Assembly: GCA_034359265.1 (NCBI GenBank)
Contig: CP136893.1
Span: 17,861,001 to 17,925,000 of the forward strand
Reading direction: 5' to 3'
From: Canna indica
Lineage: Eukaryota > Streptophyta > Magnoliopsida > Zingiberales > Cannaceae
Length of the DNA stretch: 64,000 bases
Below the pieces are notes generated by a model. The model worked only from the letters and a program-made list of their open reading frames with translations, ran no database searches and was not told the origin of the DNA. Positions 37,480 through 50,300 of the stretch are shown here, piece after piece. A program made the position numbers and the translations under genes. Each line of letters begins with the position of its first letter. Position 1 is the stretch's first letter.

Positions 37480-38290
37480 TTCCCCAAGACCCCAATTTTA
37501 TTCATCATCATCATCATTAAGATCTTCATCCTCAAGGTTAATCTCATCATCCACATCAAGGCCAGGAGAGCCATATCATTCACTGTCCTTCTCCTCTTCC
37601 TCCTCCATATCAGTTTGGTTGGCACTAAATTCTTTCTCTTCGTCAATTTCTGGAATTTCTATCAACTTGTACGTCTATTCCCTTTCCCTTTCCTCTTGAC
37701 GAAATATTATAATTGTAGAGGCAAATGAATTGCCTCTAGCTTTTCACGAAGTTGTAACCATAGAATGAGAACTTCGAGATCTTCGGCTCCTGCAACATGT
37801 CCACCTTCAACCCAAGAATCATCATTACCATACATAGATTCATCTTCCTCCTCATTTTCCTCTAGCATTTTCCCCACCAACGTACCATTCATTGCTTTCA
37901 TCCAATGCATAACTATTTAAGAGAATGGGATCTATTCGATCATGTTTATCATATCTTTGCAACAAAGATCTATTGTACTTGATAAACACCAAATCGTTCA
38001 AGCGTTCTTGCGCCAACCGATTTCTTTTCTTGGAATGAAGCCGTAGAAGTGACAATAGACAAATAATATAAGTTAATTATTTGTAGGTTTATACTTTATG
38101 GTATACAACTTACAAGTTAAATATAAATGTGTAACTTAAGAGTTGCTTACATGTTCAAAGACACTTCAATTTCTCTTACAACCAGATGAGCTACAAGTAA
38201 GACTTGAAACTTTTATGACAAAATTTTGCAAGTTCGGTGTCGTTGATCCAAATGAAGCTCACCATTCAACTGCAATAAAATAATAATAAG
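37480..38290 (-). pseudogene. hAT transposase C-terminal remnant
   Basis: On the minus strand the frame reads NLQNFVIKVSSLTCSSSGCKRN, then a stop (38168-38166) where the family has Trp, then SVFEHV. After a short intron it continues HSKKRNRLAQERLNDLVFIKYN. This is the conserved hAT dimerisation region (LTCSSSGCERNWSVFEHIHSKK) followed by an acidic tail (EEEDE). The upstream catalytic part is missing, and the TGA shows it is dead. The 37,145-37,255 stretch with AGCGCAGC/GTGCGCGC phrases may be its subterminal region. Confidence 0.7.
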
Positions 38291-38336
38291 AAGAAAATAA
38301 CAGCAAGTTATGAAAATTACAGCAAGGCAAAACACA

Positions 38337-38822
38337 CGTATTTTCGGTTCGATTTTGTAACCGAACAAACTGAATTTAGCTGTTTTACATAAACATAATG
38401 CAAACTTGGCTGTTTTAGCTTGTTTAAATGAAAAATAATAATCATTCCATCAATAATAAGTCATCAAGTCCACTTGAAACACACACGATACACACCAACA
38501 TCAAAAAATAACACAAACATCAACCAACTAACCAAGTAGATTCATTATAAAGTTTTCTAAACATCAAAACTAAAAACAATAAGTCATTCATTATAAAGTT
38601 ATTTGGTTTATTTAGTTCAACAAAATAAACCAAATAAAGTAATTTTTTTAATTCCGGTTTTCGATTCGGTTCCCAACTTCTAGTACTTGAAGCCGAACCA
38701 ATTTTTCTTATTCGATTTCGATTCGATTTCGAAACCGAACCTGCCAAGGGCCGAACCGAACCGAAAAATTTAGTTCAATTTTTTGATTTAGTTCGATGTG
38801 ACCCGAACAGTGGACACCCCTA
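38337..38822. mobile_element. hAT-like non-autonomous element, probably truncated on the left
   Basis: The right end GTGGACACCCCTA matches the right end of the better-preserved element at 48,164-48,619 (TTGGACACCCCTA). The interior has the same AACCGAACC/GGTTCGGTT phrases. The left end is unclear and no target duplication was found. Confidence 0.45.
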
Positions 38823-39059
38823 GTGGAGAAGATGATTTTACCAAGACTAGAGGAGTGGAGAGCTAGGATTTTACCATCTCCTTTTATACATATGGAAGAT
38901 ATTTTAAAGGGTTAAGATGTTGCCTTATATATTGGACAACTAGGATTGATTAAGTGGGTCAATGGGTAAAATACCAACACTTTTTGTGTGTTCCCAATCA
39001 TGTTGTAGGGAGTATGTAAGCTAGATTAGATGTCCCATAATAAGTTCTAGCGAGCATCC

Positions 39060-40000
39060 TATCTAGATAGAGGTGGCCCTATGGGCGGCACGAGCTCGAC
39101 CCGACTGGGACCATGCCTGACCTGGCCCGAACACGACTCATCTATGCCTAAGGGATGGGATGGGCTCATCCCTTGGGGCACGTGGGCCGTGCTCGGCACT
39201 GCCCAAGTGCTGACACCACCCCATGCCAAGCCTGACGTCACCCATGCCTAGCATGGCGCAGACCAGCTTAGTGCAAAGCCAGGTTGGTCTAACCTAGTGG
39301 GCTGGCCCGAGTTTGACCCTATTTTGAGCAATAAAATGACATTCTTTTTTGCACTGATTCATCGTCAAAGATATCATGAGGAGATAGGAGCTTGTCAAGA
39401 GAGTTAAGTTGATATTATTTGTAAATTGCCTTCGTTTATTTGTAATTTTTATAATGTATTTTCTTGATTTAAAGCTTGTGTGATAGACCTAGGGTATTGG
39501 TTTTGAGATTGAGTTGTTGTCCTGATGTAAGGCATAAATTCACTCACGATTTGCTAGTTTAATTTAGAGTAATTGTTCTTGATGCTTGAGGTGTTGTAGA
39601 TGCTCTCGGGGAGAGAGTTGTAACCTTACCTTGTAAATTCTCTTGAAGAAAATTATTTTATTTAGTAAAACTTCGTAGAAAATTCTAAGCGAAATGCTTA
39701 GGTAATAGATGTAGACTTAGTTAGAAGTCGAACAACTCATTTGATATATTACTTGCTTTTTGCTTGAATTGAATTACTAAAATTATCTTTTGCATTCACT
39801 TAAGAATTAACAAATTATCATTTAACATGTCATTAGCTATTACATACTATTCACTCTCAGCTGACCAGAAGTTAGGCCCAGCACGGCCCACATGCCTCAA
39901 ATGAGCCGCCCAACCCGATTAAGATAAGTGGTCAAGCCAAGATAGGTCTGACTTAGACCGGGCTGAGTTCAAGCCAGTCACATGATTTTGATAATTATTT
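39060..40000. other. Mixed transposon debris: GC-rich arms and an LTR-like fragment
   Basis: GC-rich GGCCC/CGGCAC arms at 39,070-39,310 and 39,870-39,970 look like subterminal DNA of another element. Between them, about 39,540-39,870, order and wording (AAATGCTTAGGTAATAGA, TTTGCATTCAC, TACTATTCACTCTC) echo the 3' part of the solo LTRs at 53,347 and 59,892, so a diverged LTR relative may lie here. The ORF at 39,059-39,241 is a composition artefact. Confidence 0.35.
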
Positions 40001-40228
40001 GAACATATATATTGTTTTAATAATTTTATCAATTTTTTTTTTATGTTTGTGGTAAATTTTCTCAAACATATAATAACACTTTAAACTAATGGTATAGCAC
40101 CAATGCGATGCTGGTCTAAGCTAGCCGATGTTGCATACTTGTATTGGACTAATTTTTAAATCATTGCCCTGATCATTAGAAAAAAATGCCAGAAGTATTT
40201 AAGAGTGACTATATATTGCATTTGTGAT

Positions 40229-40679
40229 CAAGGTTCAAAATCCTAAATTTGGTACTAGTACTGGCACGTACCAGTATGGTACCACACTAACACACGATAT
40301 CGATACCGAACGATATTTTTTTATTTTTTTAAGCTGGAAAATATAGTTTTGAACTAAAAAATTATTAAATTCCATTTGATATTCAAATTTGAAATTTAAA
40401 ATAGAATTTAAAACTATAAAACATCATACTTGACAAAAAAAAAAAAAAGTGATGAAAAATATTCATAAAATTCTTAAGTAATTAAATACATTAAGGCATG
40501 GAAATACTATATGGTACCACCCGATATCGGATTTGCACCGCTCGATATAGGCGGTACAAACCCAATACCGAGTGCACCACTCAGTAATATAAGTAAAGTC
40601 GGTAGTCGGTTCCTGTGTATCGTATATCGATTTTTTCAAAAATCGCTACGTACCGCTCGGTACAAAATTTCAAACCATG
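40229..40679. mobile_element. CATGGTTT-end TIR element, diverged copy
   Basis: The right end TTTCAAACCATG and the left end CAAGGTTCAAAATCC are inverted. Inside are GGTACCA/ACCGCTCGGTAC phrases like those of the well-preserved relative at 44,228-44,664. The target duplication has decayed. Confidence 0.5.
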
Positions 40680-41391
40680 GGCGTTATTAAAGCATCAACC
40701 TATTCCATGTTAAGTTTCTTCTCGGTTGAAACATTCCATTGTATATTACATATGGCTGCTGGTTGATCATACCTTGAGTGACAAATCAAAGCAGGAAAAC
40801 TACAACGGACAAAAGAATTACACATTGGGCCTTCCTCATCTGATAGGTTGCTTGATCAAATTAAAGCTGTTTCACTTCTCATAACGATGACTGACCTGCG
40901 ACCAAAAATAGTTCTTAAAAACTCCATATTTACTAATGCATTGCTGTATTGCAATTCATAAATCACATAACGTATTTACTAAATTGTCTATTAATATCCT
41001 ACCGAAAAATGAAGGCTGAAAGCCTCCACGTCAACGTGAGCTTATAGTTTCGTTGATAAAGATGTAAAGAGACCTTGCTATTAAGGGTCGTAATCTTGTA
41101 ATTTCAGAAAGATGCGCAATCTCGACCTATTTCTCACAATATTTATTTGTAAGAATTAACCAATGGGTGGACTAATATATACTATTTCCGTGATAAATTA
41201 CAACACGAATTACGTAAACTACAAGCCTACAAAAAGCGCACACCTCCCTCTCCTCTCTTCAGTGGTGACACAAGTTGGGGGCAACTGATTGCAAACGAAT
41301 CCTTATTCGTGGATCATTGAGAATAATAAAGACAAGGAAAATACATGGCAGCCGTGGAAGCAGGTGATGACATCTCTGCATCTATAAATTT
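40680..41391 (-). other. Downstream flank and 3' UTR of the TBC gene
   Basis: No ORF of note. The part adjoining 41,391 is probably the 3' UTR of the minus-strand TBC-domain gene; the poly(A) site cannot be fixed. Confidence 0.4.
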
Positions 41392-44300
41392 TCAATTTTC
41401 CGACTCCCGATGTCCATTTGTATCACTGGTGGGAGTTTGCTCGTTCTGTTCCTCGTTAACGAGCTTCCCATCTGTGGATTCCTCAGATGGTTTTCCCTGG
41501 AAATACATGTGAGAACGTCAAAAGCTTGTCAGTATGATGAGACGTAAAGAAAATTGTGAGAAATAATGTTAAAATTATGAAAAGTAATGATGTTACGAGT
41601 GTTAAGATCCATGGTTTGCATTATCTAAGTTGCCCATGAATATTAGTGAAGACTCAAATATATCTTACTGGTCATATGAAGAATCATATTTTAGCATCCT
41701 GGTCTTGAAAATATAGCAGATCACAGCAATACAAAAATATGCAAGCAACTCAACATTCTGCGGGTATTAAACATATAACATAGCTTTATACCTTATAGCA
41801 AGTATGACCGTATTTGTTTCAACAACTCAAAAGAACTCATATATAGCCTTTCTATCATCAGTTGTCATTAATTCTAAATGTGCTTGCGGTGTAAAATAAA
41901 ACCTTAAATCTAGCAAGCCACTTTATACACTGAGATAGGAATGTGGCAAAGGAAGATCGAAGCATATTACAGCTAAGTAGCTAACTATGAAAATATCCTA
42001 ATTATCCTATTGGGTTCATATGGTTGGTCCACTGCCCTACTAAAGAAGGGAAACACAAACATGCAACTAACAAGAATACAAGGGAATTCCTGATACCAAC
42101 TTCAGGTTCTTATCCGCATAACCTAAATTGTTTGGAACTATCTGGCACTATATCCAAGATGTCTGGTAATATACTATTGACACAACTACAAAGTTCCAAA
42201 CACGTGCAAATCCGCTGACCGGCATCTATCTGCACATTCTGCTGGTAGAGAACTAGCAGCTATTGAACTGAGAAGGAAAAACCTGAAGGCCATACTAATA
42301 TGTGCTTCAAATAGTTGAAAGCCTTCGTGTGTGAAGAACTAGAGAAGGATGAAATATAATGATTATTGAGTTCTATGTCCTATCATGGGTAAGTCATGAC
42401 AAGAAAGTTTGGATTCATCAAACCATGTAACAATAGAGGACGGGAGAAAGCAATAATAGAAAATTACATAACAAAAACTTATTCTATCTAAAAATTCAAG
42501 ATGAATCTAAGCACTTGGCAGTTGTGAACAGAAAACAATGGACTGTTCACTAGTAGGTATTTTATCTAAAAATTAAGCAATTCAAGTGGATGAATACAAA
42601 AACATGAGAAGTGTCTGATACCTCGACAGTGTATGGACATGCATACTATTGGCAGTTAGGTTTAGCTGTTGACTGTAAAATGATTATTGCTAGATGGATG
42701 AGCAGTTGTATATCTAAACTTTTTGAATAAGGCAAACTACTAAAGTATTTTTGATGGCCTGAAATTGCAGCTAGCTTATAATGCCCAAAGCTAAATGGAG
42801 TAATCTTCAATAAACAATAAAACAAGGTTACCCCTGCAAATATTGATATAATTACATTCTCACGTGTTAATTTCTATGATGAACAAGAATGGTAATCTCC
42901 CAGTTGGTTAATTTGTTTCTCAGATACCAGATAACAATAGAATAATTAAAGCAATAAGTCGTAATGCTCTACAAAACAAATCCATTCATAATGTACTCGT
43001 ACAGGGCTTACCTTATTCTTATCACGCCAACCAAGCACAAATGGCCTAGAAAGCAAGCTTATTTTTCTAGGAGGTATTTCCTGAGATGAGTCTTGACTTG
43101 TTCGCACAGGAGAATTATCTGTAGTTGGTGTCCTAACAAGAAAATGCACAACAGCAAGTCACGTGAATGAACAACATGATAATAACTGAGAATTGAGCAG
43201 AGAATTCATCCAGTATGAGTAGAATATAGCATATGGATACAAGGTATTGGATGGTAAATGCTAAGTCTGGCAGGCAGTGCCTACAAATGCCTAGACTAAT
43301 TTTTTGCTTTTATATGCCAACACCTAACATGACACTGTCACTATAAGCATGCTCCCATCACATGAAATGACAGTAGTTGATGAATACCAAAACAATAAGA
43401 ATAAGATTACAGATTGGTTATTGAAATGGGTGTATCTTGTCTCATAAACACGCCTTAGTAGCATGCTAAGTAGATTTTACTAATAGAAGAGCAAATTATC
43501 TGCTAATAATGATATGAAGCAAAAAAGAATTGAAAGGCAATGATTTGACAATCATACCTAGGGGAGCAAAAAAGAACATTGAAAGGCAATGATTTGACAT
43601 TCATACCTAGGGGAGCTCAATGCTTTGAGCTGGCTAGACTGGTATTGCAGTGTAGCCTCCAGCATCGACTCTGCCATTACTGCCCTCTTCTCCATTTCGG
43701 TAAGTAATGACATGGCTTCTTCATACTTTTCCTGAATATATCTATACAAATGGGTAAATAAGTCCAGAATTGAAGATCAAACAGAATATATAGATATATG
43801 AACCTTTTGATATATGAATGAGAACTAGATAACATAAAGTAGAAGGAAGCAAATATAGTGCAATGACTAGAGATTTAGCAAGGCAGCAACAACTAATAAA
43901 GGAATTCTAAATGCATACTCTATTGTGAATACAAAGTTAGGACTTGGGTGTAGAAGAAAAAAGGTTTTACGCAAATCTTTTCAACTAAAAGTTGGTAATG
44001 CAAATTAGAAGTCAGTAAGTTGGTATGATAGTAAATTGCTTATGCAATGTTCTCAACTTACTGCCAGGATATAAGTGACAGTAAAGAACTTACAGAACTT
44101 TCAATCTTACTTGCCTCCAAAACACCATATAAAATCAATATCAATGAACCACAGGGTTCAGCAGCACTAAGCTAAATAAAACAATATTTAAATGTAAAAC
44201 TATAGGTAATGTGGCAATAGGCTTAGTCATGGTTTCAAATACCATACCATACCGCCCAGTACGGCCGGTATTTAGCGGTTTTTTGAAAAACCGGCATACG

Positions 44301-47300
44301 AGATGCCCGGTATTGGGCGATACCGGGTATCTCGGTAAAAACCGCCCGGTATGAGCGGTATTTATCAACTACCGCCCATACCGGGCGGTATTTGATGTCA
44401 TACCGAGGGGTATTGCCCGGTAGACGTAACGGTTCTTAAAAAGAGCCGTTGCTACAGTGGCATATAGCCGTTTGGGGCCGGATTTAAAATATTGTATTCA
44501 TGTATTTGATATTTGAATCTTAAATTTAAGTATTTCTTGATCAATTATGTGTTATTGGAGTTATTTTTAACAACAACAACAAAAAAAAATTTGGCCGGTA
44601 TGCTTTTTTCGTACCGGCCCGTACGGTGTGTCGGTACGGTACGGTACCGGTATTTTAAACCATGGGCTTAGTCTTATCTGCACTCTGCAACCATCCTCTA
44701 GTTTATGCTTAAAAATAATGAATTATGAAACTATGTTCTGCAAATATTTTTAAGTATGCCAACAGCAAGAAAGCCAAGATGCTGCTAACCAAAATGAAAA
44801 TGACCACAATATTATTAGTTAAAGCTTTGCAAATATTATACTTTAGTACATATATAACCCCACAGTTTAGTCCCACGTTAGGAGTTGACTACAAGTTGTG
44901 TGGGTTAATAAGGCTTGATGAGTGCACTACTTAGCTTAAGTATTTTAACCAGACATTAGAACTATGAGGTTAATAAACTAGTTATCCGATCGGGCGAATC
45001 ATGACAAAGTTGGATGCTTCAAGGAGCACAACCAATCTTATTGTACATTCACTCGAAATGAAACAATGCAAAACAATACCTAAATCAGACTCATATTCAA
45101 GATGCCTAGAATCCATAAGAACCCTCATGATTAGTAATAACTATTAAAAAATTAAGTTTAAATCTTAATGTATTTCCATCAAACATAGCACGCCCTGGTT
45201 ACTGGTACAAATTATAGAGCGAAGTATCATTTTAAAACTACATAAGTGCCTTTTAAAGGTCACCATTTTCTCCAATATGAGATGACTATTTCCACTTGAA
45301 AAAAAGGTATAAATATTAGAATTCAATCAAACCACACAACCATGCATGAGACTGAACCTGCAGGACTTGGACAGCGTGCCTCTGAGCAGCAGCCTCTTGC
45401 TCAGCAAACAGGCGAGCATCTTCTGTGACCTTTTGTTCTTGTTCAACACGCATCAATACCTTCACAAAAGCAAACATCATTAGTTTTACAATAAAACAAC
45501 CAAGATAATAGACAGCATGGAAAGAGAAAATAGAAATATTAGTAAACAGGTGGAAAAGTAAGTGATGCACCTCAAGCATGCAACGCTCTTGTTCCTGCTT
45601 GTCTGCTAGAACCTGTCGCAACTCAATTACCTCTTGTTCCAACTGCTCAACCTGTTATTAGCAATTAAAAACATTTAGTTTTTGTATAAATAAAGTAGAC
45701 ACAAACCTAAGTTCAATAATTTCATCTGATAAGGTACTTTTGGTGTGTGACTGGACCTTCAATAAAGCATCTCTTATCTACAGTTATTAATACCATATGG
45801 AAGGAGAAAAAATTAGAGATCACTAATTGTTTCACTTCATATTTCATTGTTTTATTATTTGAAACAAAATAGATTAGGGATCATAATTCTTCCATGATTC
45901 ATCAAAGTAATATGTATCATTATCAAGAGCAATTCCTATCCTATCTCCTGCATAGTGCACTTTGTTCAGATAGACCCAAAGAGGTTTTAGTATTATTGAT
46001 GAATTATTTGTAGTGTCTCCATAGGGAGAGGATAAGAATACTTAAGCTAGTCAGAAAGCAATTGAAGCATGATATGATTTACTAAGAATGAAAATGATAT
46101 GAACTAATCTGTTTAAAAACATCAATACACTGGAAATATTATATGACAGAATTTTGTGACATCATAAAAAAATATTACAAATAACTCAAAGGATCAGATT
46201 TGGTCGTAGTATACAATATTGGTGTTAACATGGGGACAACAACTTAGCATTGTAGCAAAAATTCATGTAGCAATTGTTTGGTGGAGAAAAGGTCTGAACA
46301 GACAATTAAGTAAGATTTAGGGAAGTAACTAGTAAGGATGCTGATAGTCAGCCTCCTGACTAACTCAAGATTAGAAAGGTGAATTCACACAATTGGATGT
46401 CGTGTTAGTGCATATAAATCATATTATCATGCTCTGACATTATCTGTGCAACCCTATTGCTATCAGTTGAAGTTGGCATACAATTGATGCAAGATATGGG
46501 ACTTTGCAACAAAGAGAGAAATACATGTTGGAGAATATAAGATAACTTGGCTTGGGGAAAGCCTCCTTTATGGTGAGTTCCACCAAGTAAATTGAATCTT
46601 TCCGAACTGAAGAAGTTACGGTTGAGAGCCAAAAAGTTACTTGTATGTTCTGATTTATTGGTTAGTATCAGGAACATGTTTTTCTTGGCAGACAGCTACA
46701 GTTGTCTATCCAAGTTAAAATTGAATAACAACTTCATTGTAGGATACATCTTATGGAGCATTCACTTTCCAGGATTAAAAAATAATATTTTTTATTATGT
46801 AGTGAAACATCATTGACAGTAATAAAAAAACCAGATATGATCTACATTTGGCTATTGCTTTATTTGATCCTAATAACTTTGTAAGGCACAATCCATATTT
46901 GAGAAGCAGTAAAAACACACAAAGGTAACCTCATTGTATATATGTCTAAATATAAAGTCCACCAAATAGAGTCACGATACTACATAAAGCACAAGATTAA
47001 GATTGTAAACTAATTCAAGGAAAAACAAAAGCTGTCACTCTACAGCAGCTTATGTTACCTTCGCACTCAAAAGGCGCCTATTGTCCTGCTTCACCATCTC
47101 CATCAATGCTGTCTCCAACTCCTCAGCTCTATAAAAGAACATAAGTGCAGACAAGAACATAGATGGCACACAATTGAAAAAAAATGATTTGTGGTTGATT
47201 AAATTAAAAAGGATTTTTCAAGCAAAGTGTCATAGGGACAGGGGCATATTTCACTTTGACATAATCAATCGATCACAGGATGGAATGCATAGGTCCAGAC

Positions 47301-50300
47301 ACTTGCTTTTTGCGGATAGTAGTAACTACACTAATTTAATAGCTAACTGAGATACATAAATGATTATTTTCTAATTTGAATAACAGTAGAATGTCAAAAA
47401 CCACAAACCTGAGGATAGCAGATCTTTTCTCCTCCAGCAATCTGCATAGCTCCACCTTCAGCCATGTAGCCTGAAAATAAAGGAGAAACATAAGATTCAT
47501 ATACATTGGAGTACCTCTGACCATCTCATCGATGATGATAAGTTGGGGCTTGCATAAAGGCACAAGATCATTCAAAAAAAAGAGTAAAATGCCCCTTTCT
47601 GTCCAAAGTTCAGAAGTATCACGAAAGCATCCTTTCTAACACCATGAGCTCTATATGCTCTAATTTTCTGTATATGATGAAAGTAACTTGGTATACAAAT
47701 CACAATAAGAGTCATTTCAGCAGAAAAAATTACTGTTCTAAGCAAACTTGGGCTCCATCTCCAAGTTAGTTCAGATAGTAAGAATGTCAAAATAAGCACT
47801 TACTGGTAATCGTAAAGATAGCCAATATGCTTTTCACAATCCTTGGTCCTTTGCCAAGTATAAATCCTTGGGAAAACTAATTACATGGTGTATGCAATAT
47901 CTTCATTTACTGCTCTAATCATTGTTGATATTAAATGTGGTATATTTAGCAAGAGAGATGCAGGAACTAGAATTGGCAAGTTCAGTATTTTTGGCAACAC
48001 CCATTAGTGATGTTGCTGAAGAAAATACACCTGATTATCTCAGTTTAGTTATTGGAACTCCCATGACCAGGGTAGATTCTGTTTTTTATTGATTCTAAAA
48101 AAGAGCAAAAAAAAATCTCATCATGTAAGTTAAATAACCAAAACCGTACTTTAGAATGAGATCTAGGCCTGTCCATTCGGGTCAACCCGAACCGAACCGA
48201 ACTGAATTTCTTAAAACCGAAATATTTTTTTTTGAATACCCGAACCCGAACCCGAACCCGAACCCGAACCCAAACCAAATTACCCCAAAACCGAATAAAC
48301 CCGAACCGAAATAATTCGGTTCGGTTCGGTTCCAACCCGAAAAAACCGAAATTTCATTTACACGAAGTTATATGAAAAAATTAATCAGGTCCAAGTGAAA
48401 TATCGGGTTCGGGTGTATTAATTATTAAGTTAAAAATTAAAAAATATATATTTTCAAATTAGTTCGGTTTTCGGTTCGGGTCGGTTCCCGAATTCCGGGA
48501 ATCGAATCCGAACCGAATATCAATGTTCGGGTTCGGTTCGGGTCAAGAACCGAACCCAACAGTGACCAAACCGAAAATTTCGGTTCGGTTCGGTGAAGAC
48601 CGAATTTTGGACACCCCTAATGAGATCATTAGAGACCATAAAAGTCCTTTGAGATTAAATAATAATGATGTATCTATAATAGTTGTTTTTCCCAGGATGT
48701 CACAATTTTTATTCATTATGATTTTGATATGTGGAAGAAGCCAAAAAGTGGATATTGTCTAGTGCCTATGAAGTGTTCATGGATCTCAGCAGTGAAATTT
48801 TGAACACACATTTAACAGGAAGCAACAGAAGGATACCTGTTCTTGAAGATCAGGTAGAGAATCCAACTCTGCATCAACTGTCAGAGAACTAAGAACACTT
48901 TCAGAATCTGTCAAATCAGACTCCATGAATTGCATATCACCATTGGTGTTTGTTTCACCAACATTATCTTTTGTTTTTGCTTCTGATACTAGAGGTACAT
49001 TGTCACGCTTGAAACTATATAGCTTGGTAGCAAGACCTTTAGAGTCTCTCCAAATACGAAGTCCTTTGGATCTTTCCTCCATAGCAGAGATTACTGATGA
49101 TCGGTGTTTGTTCCTTAATTCTTGTAGCCTTATCTCATTTACAGGTTGATATCCCATGCAAGCTGTCAAAACAAGCTGACTACTGTCAAAAGTAGAACCA
49201 GCAAGTGACTGTAATAAGGTTACTGCATCTCCTGCATCCTTGGTTGTTACAATTGCAGGACCTACAAACATGCATAAGAAAAGCATCAACATTACTCCAT
49301 CAAACATATTAGTCTATTCTGCAATTAATATTATTCTCAAATTATAGAACAAATAAGAAAGCAAAAACATATTGCTGGTACCATATAATTCCATCAGAGC
49401 TAGTGCTGTCCTGAAAAGCATCTCCCTAGTCCCATCAAATAGAAGCACGTCCCAGACACGAAGAACTGTAGTGTTTGAGCATCCAAAATATATAAAAAAT
49501 ATTACATATCACAATTTTATTAAAAAAAATATATGAAGGTATGATAAAAAAAAGCATGTTACATTATGTGAAGAAATGTAATAGTTGCAAATCACTAACA
49601 AACATATGGCATCAAATAAAACTGACCACTTTCCCAGGGAAGCATATTCACGAAAATGGTAAGGAACCAAGGCCCTGTAACCCATGCCACCTGTACCCCG
49701 AGATAATCCAGATGATTCACTGCAATATGGAATAAAAATGGATTTGAATTTATAAAAAAAATAATGGGTTTATGTTTTTCAGTTATCTGTTAAAAGAAAT
49801 CAGGATATTAGTGAAGCTAAAAGGAGTTACTACTACCTAATTTTGGAAATCTTTCACGGACTAGATCCTCCAAAACAAGTTGGTCGACCTGGAACATACA
49901 TACAATTTTTTGTGTCAAACTGTCAATATTCAACAACAAATCAAGTTCTTATGTAAAAGGGAACATGGAAAGTGGGGTAATAAGGTAGGAACTCAAACCT
50001 AGAAGAAAAAAAACAGGTTGCTATAGCATATTACCTGAGATTCAATCATTTCCTCAGAATAGTAACCATCAAAATAGTCATCGATGATACCCATTAAAGC
50101 CCTGTAGTATCTCAAGGAAGCTAGGATCAGTACATTTTGATGACACATATAATCAAAGAACTAAGGTCCTTAGTTGCTTGCTGAATCATGTTAGTTAATA
50201 GTATGATTTTCTTCTGTATGTGAAAATGATATTCTTATGAAAGCTCAAAACTATTGTGCAGGCCTACCAAAATGCATTTTCCTCGGGCATCAGCAAAAGT

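Noticed and set aside
48045..48335. Minus-strand ORF with a Val-Arg repeat
   Set aside because: It is produced by the CGAACC hexamer array inside the hAT-like element and has no family motif.
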